Shown here: positions 63,590 through 64,000 of the stretch, piece after piece | Layout of the letters: every line of letters begins with the position of its first letter | Position numbering within the stretch: position 1 is the stretch's first letter | Source: Arcobacteraceae bacterium | Lineage (GTDB): Bacteria > Campylobacterota > Campylobacteria > Campylobacterales > Arcobacteraceae | DNA length: 64,000 nucleotides | Assembly (NCBI GenBank): GCA_023138835.1 | Contig: JAGLOP010000002.1 | Coordinates: 151,432-215,431 of the forward strand | Direction: 5' to 3' | Translations under genes and position numbers: made by a program | The notes under the pieces: model-generated | Databases searched by the model: none | Told to the model about the DNA's origin: nothing | Seen by the model: the letters and a program-made list of their open reading frames with translations, nothing else

Positions 63590-64000
63590 TTAAAATACCT
63601 CCTTAACTTTTGCTACAATCTCATGTGGAGATATAGCTCTACCGTTTACTTTATAAAGACCTTCTAAATCTCTTCTTCCTGAAACTCTTTCAATCTCTTC
63701 TGTATATTGTCTGATATTTAACTCTACACAAAGAACATTTTTGATCTTATCAGTGTATTCTTTGATTTTTACATCTGGGCTTGGCCACATTGTAATTGGT
63801 CTAAATAAACCAGCTTTAATTCCATCTTTTCTTAAATGTCTAATAGCTTCTTTAGCTGCAAGTGAAACTGAACCATAAGCTATGATTAGTACTTCTGCAT
63901 CTTCAAGTTCAAACTCTTCATAAGATTCTAACTCATCTTTATGTAACTCAACTTTATTATCTAATCTTTCGATTAGTTTTCTACAAGTTTCAATCTCTTC
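63590..64000 (-). CDS. oorA: 2-oxoglutarate:acceptor oxidoreductase, alpha subunit (partial)
   Basis: C-terminal part only; the frame is open to the window edge. Reading back from the stop gives ELDNKVELHKDE-like text (RLDNKVELHKDELE), EVLIIAYGSVSLAAKEA, FRPITMWPSP and ENVKNVLCVELN-like text (KIKNVLCVELN), which fit the C-terminal domain II/III of OorA/KorA. First of the oorA-oorB-oorC genes in this view; oorD would lie outside the window. Confidence 0.88.
   Translation of the reverse strand, partial: EEIETCRKLIERLDNKVELHKDELESYEEFELEDAEVLIIAYGSVSLAAKEAIRHLRKDGIKAGLFRPITMWPSPDVKIKEYTDKIKNVLCVELNIRQYTEEIERVSGRRDLEGLYKVNGRAISPHEIVAKVKEVF

Overview
The window is AT-rich (about 30% G+C by eye) chromosomal DNA of a member of the Campylobacterota, most likely the Arcobacter group. 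The evidence is the gene set: an AcnB-type aconitase, OorABC 2-oxoglutarate:acceptor oxidoreductase, a UbiA/MqnP-type prenyltransferase, a fused CcsBA cytochrome c synthase, NIT-domain signalling proteins, CmoB and DbpA. Extended -10 promoters (TGnTATAAT) are also typical. No rRNA, tRNA, CRISPR array or insertion sequence was recognised.

Layout. 1-7 kb: the end of acnB, a TAXI-type binding protein, an operon nadE-degT-lpxK, and an acyl-CoA-ligase-like gene. The DegT protein has lost the PLP lysine. 7-9.4 kb: a decayed patch with a truncated KilA-N gene, the tail of a histidine kinase, a REC-PAS protein and a 60-codon internal-deletion remnant. 9.4-12.3 kb: glutamate mutase operon glmS-glmE-glmL, without methylaspartase nearby. 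12.4-36.7 kb: mostly housekeeping genes (rraA, miaA, ubiA, cls, thpR, nhaC, pcm, rnz, aroE, dbpA, yajQ, ligA, aat, pepD) with two adjacent NIT-domain receptors, one an MCP and one an HD-GYP protein. 36.9-43.8 kb: a monoheme protein, a DUF255 protein, a Bro-N protein, and a tightly overlapped cluster (WYL regulator, YwqK-like, Sir2, nuclease-like) that looks like a defence or stress unit.

43.8-54.6 kb is a respiratory module. A CcsBA heme lyase, a rhodanese, two thioredoxin-fold proteins and an 11-heme c-type cytochrome lie on the minus strand. Divergent from them are another thioredoxin, a monoheme cytochrome, a secreted unknown and a two-component system. The promoter region of the 11-heme gene carries two copies of AAAGTGCCAA at 11-bp spacing.

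55.5-61.8 kb is the most unusual part: an integron-type gene cassette array without an integrase in view (a CALIN). Five 132-134 bp attC-like sites, each with a TAACAAA end and, in four of five, an intact GTT at the other, sit directly after the stop codons of co-oriented minus-strand genes. The cassettes encode an AbiGi-like abortive infection protein with a membrane partner, a HEPN-like protein (RNPSIH motif), a membrane protein with a soluble tail, a TOPRIM protein with a four-cysteine cluster, a LysE exporter and a Phd/ParE toxin-antitoxin pair. The array reads as a small store of mobile defence genes. The window ends in oorC-oorB-oorA on the minus strand.

All function calls come from reading motifs by eye; no database search was run.
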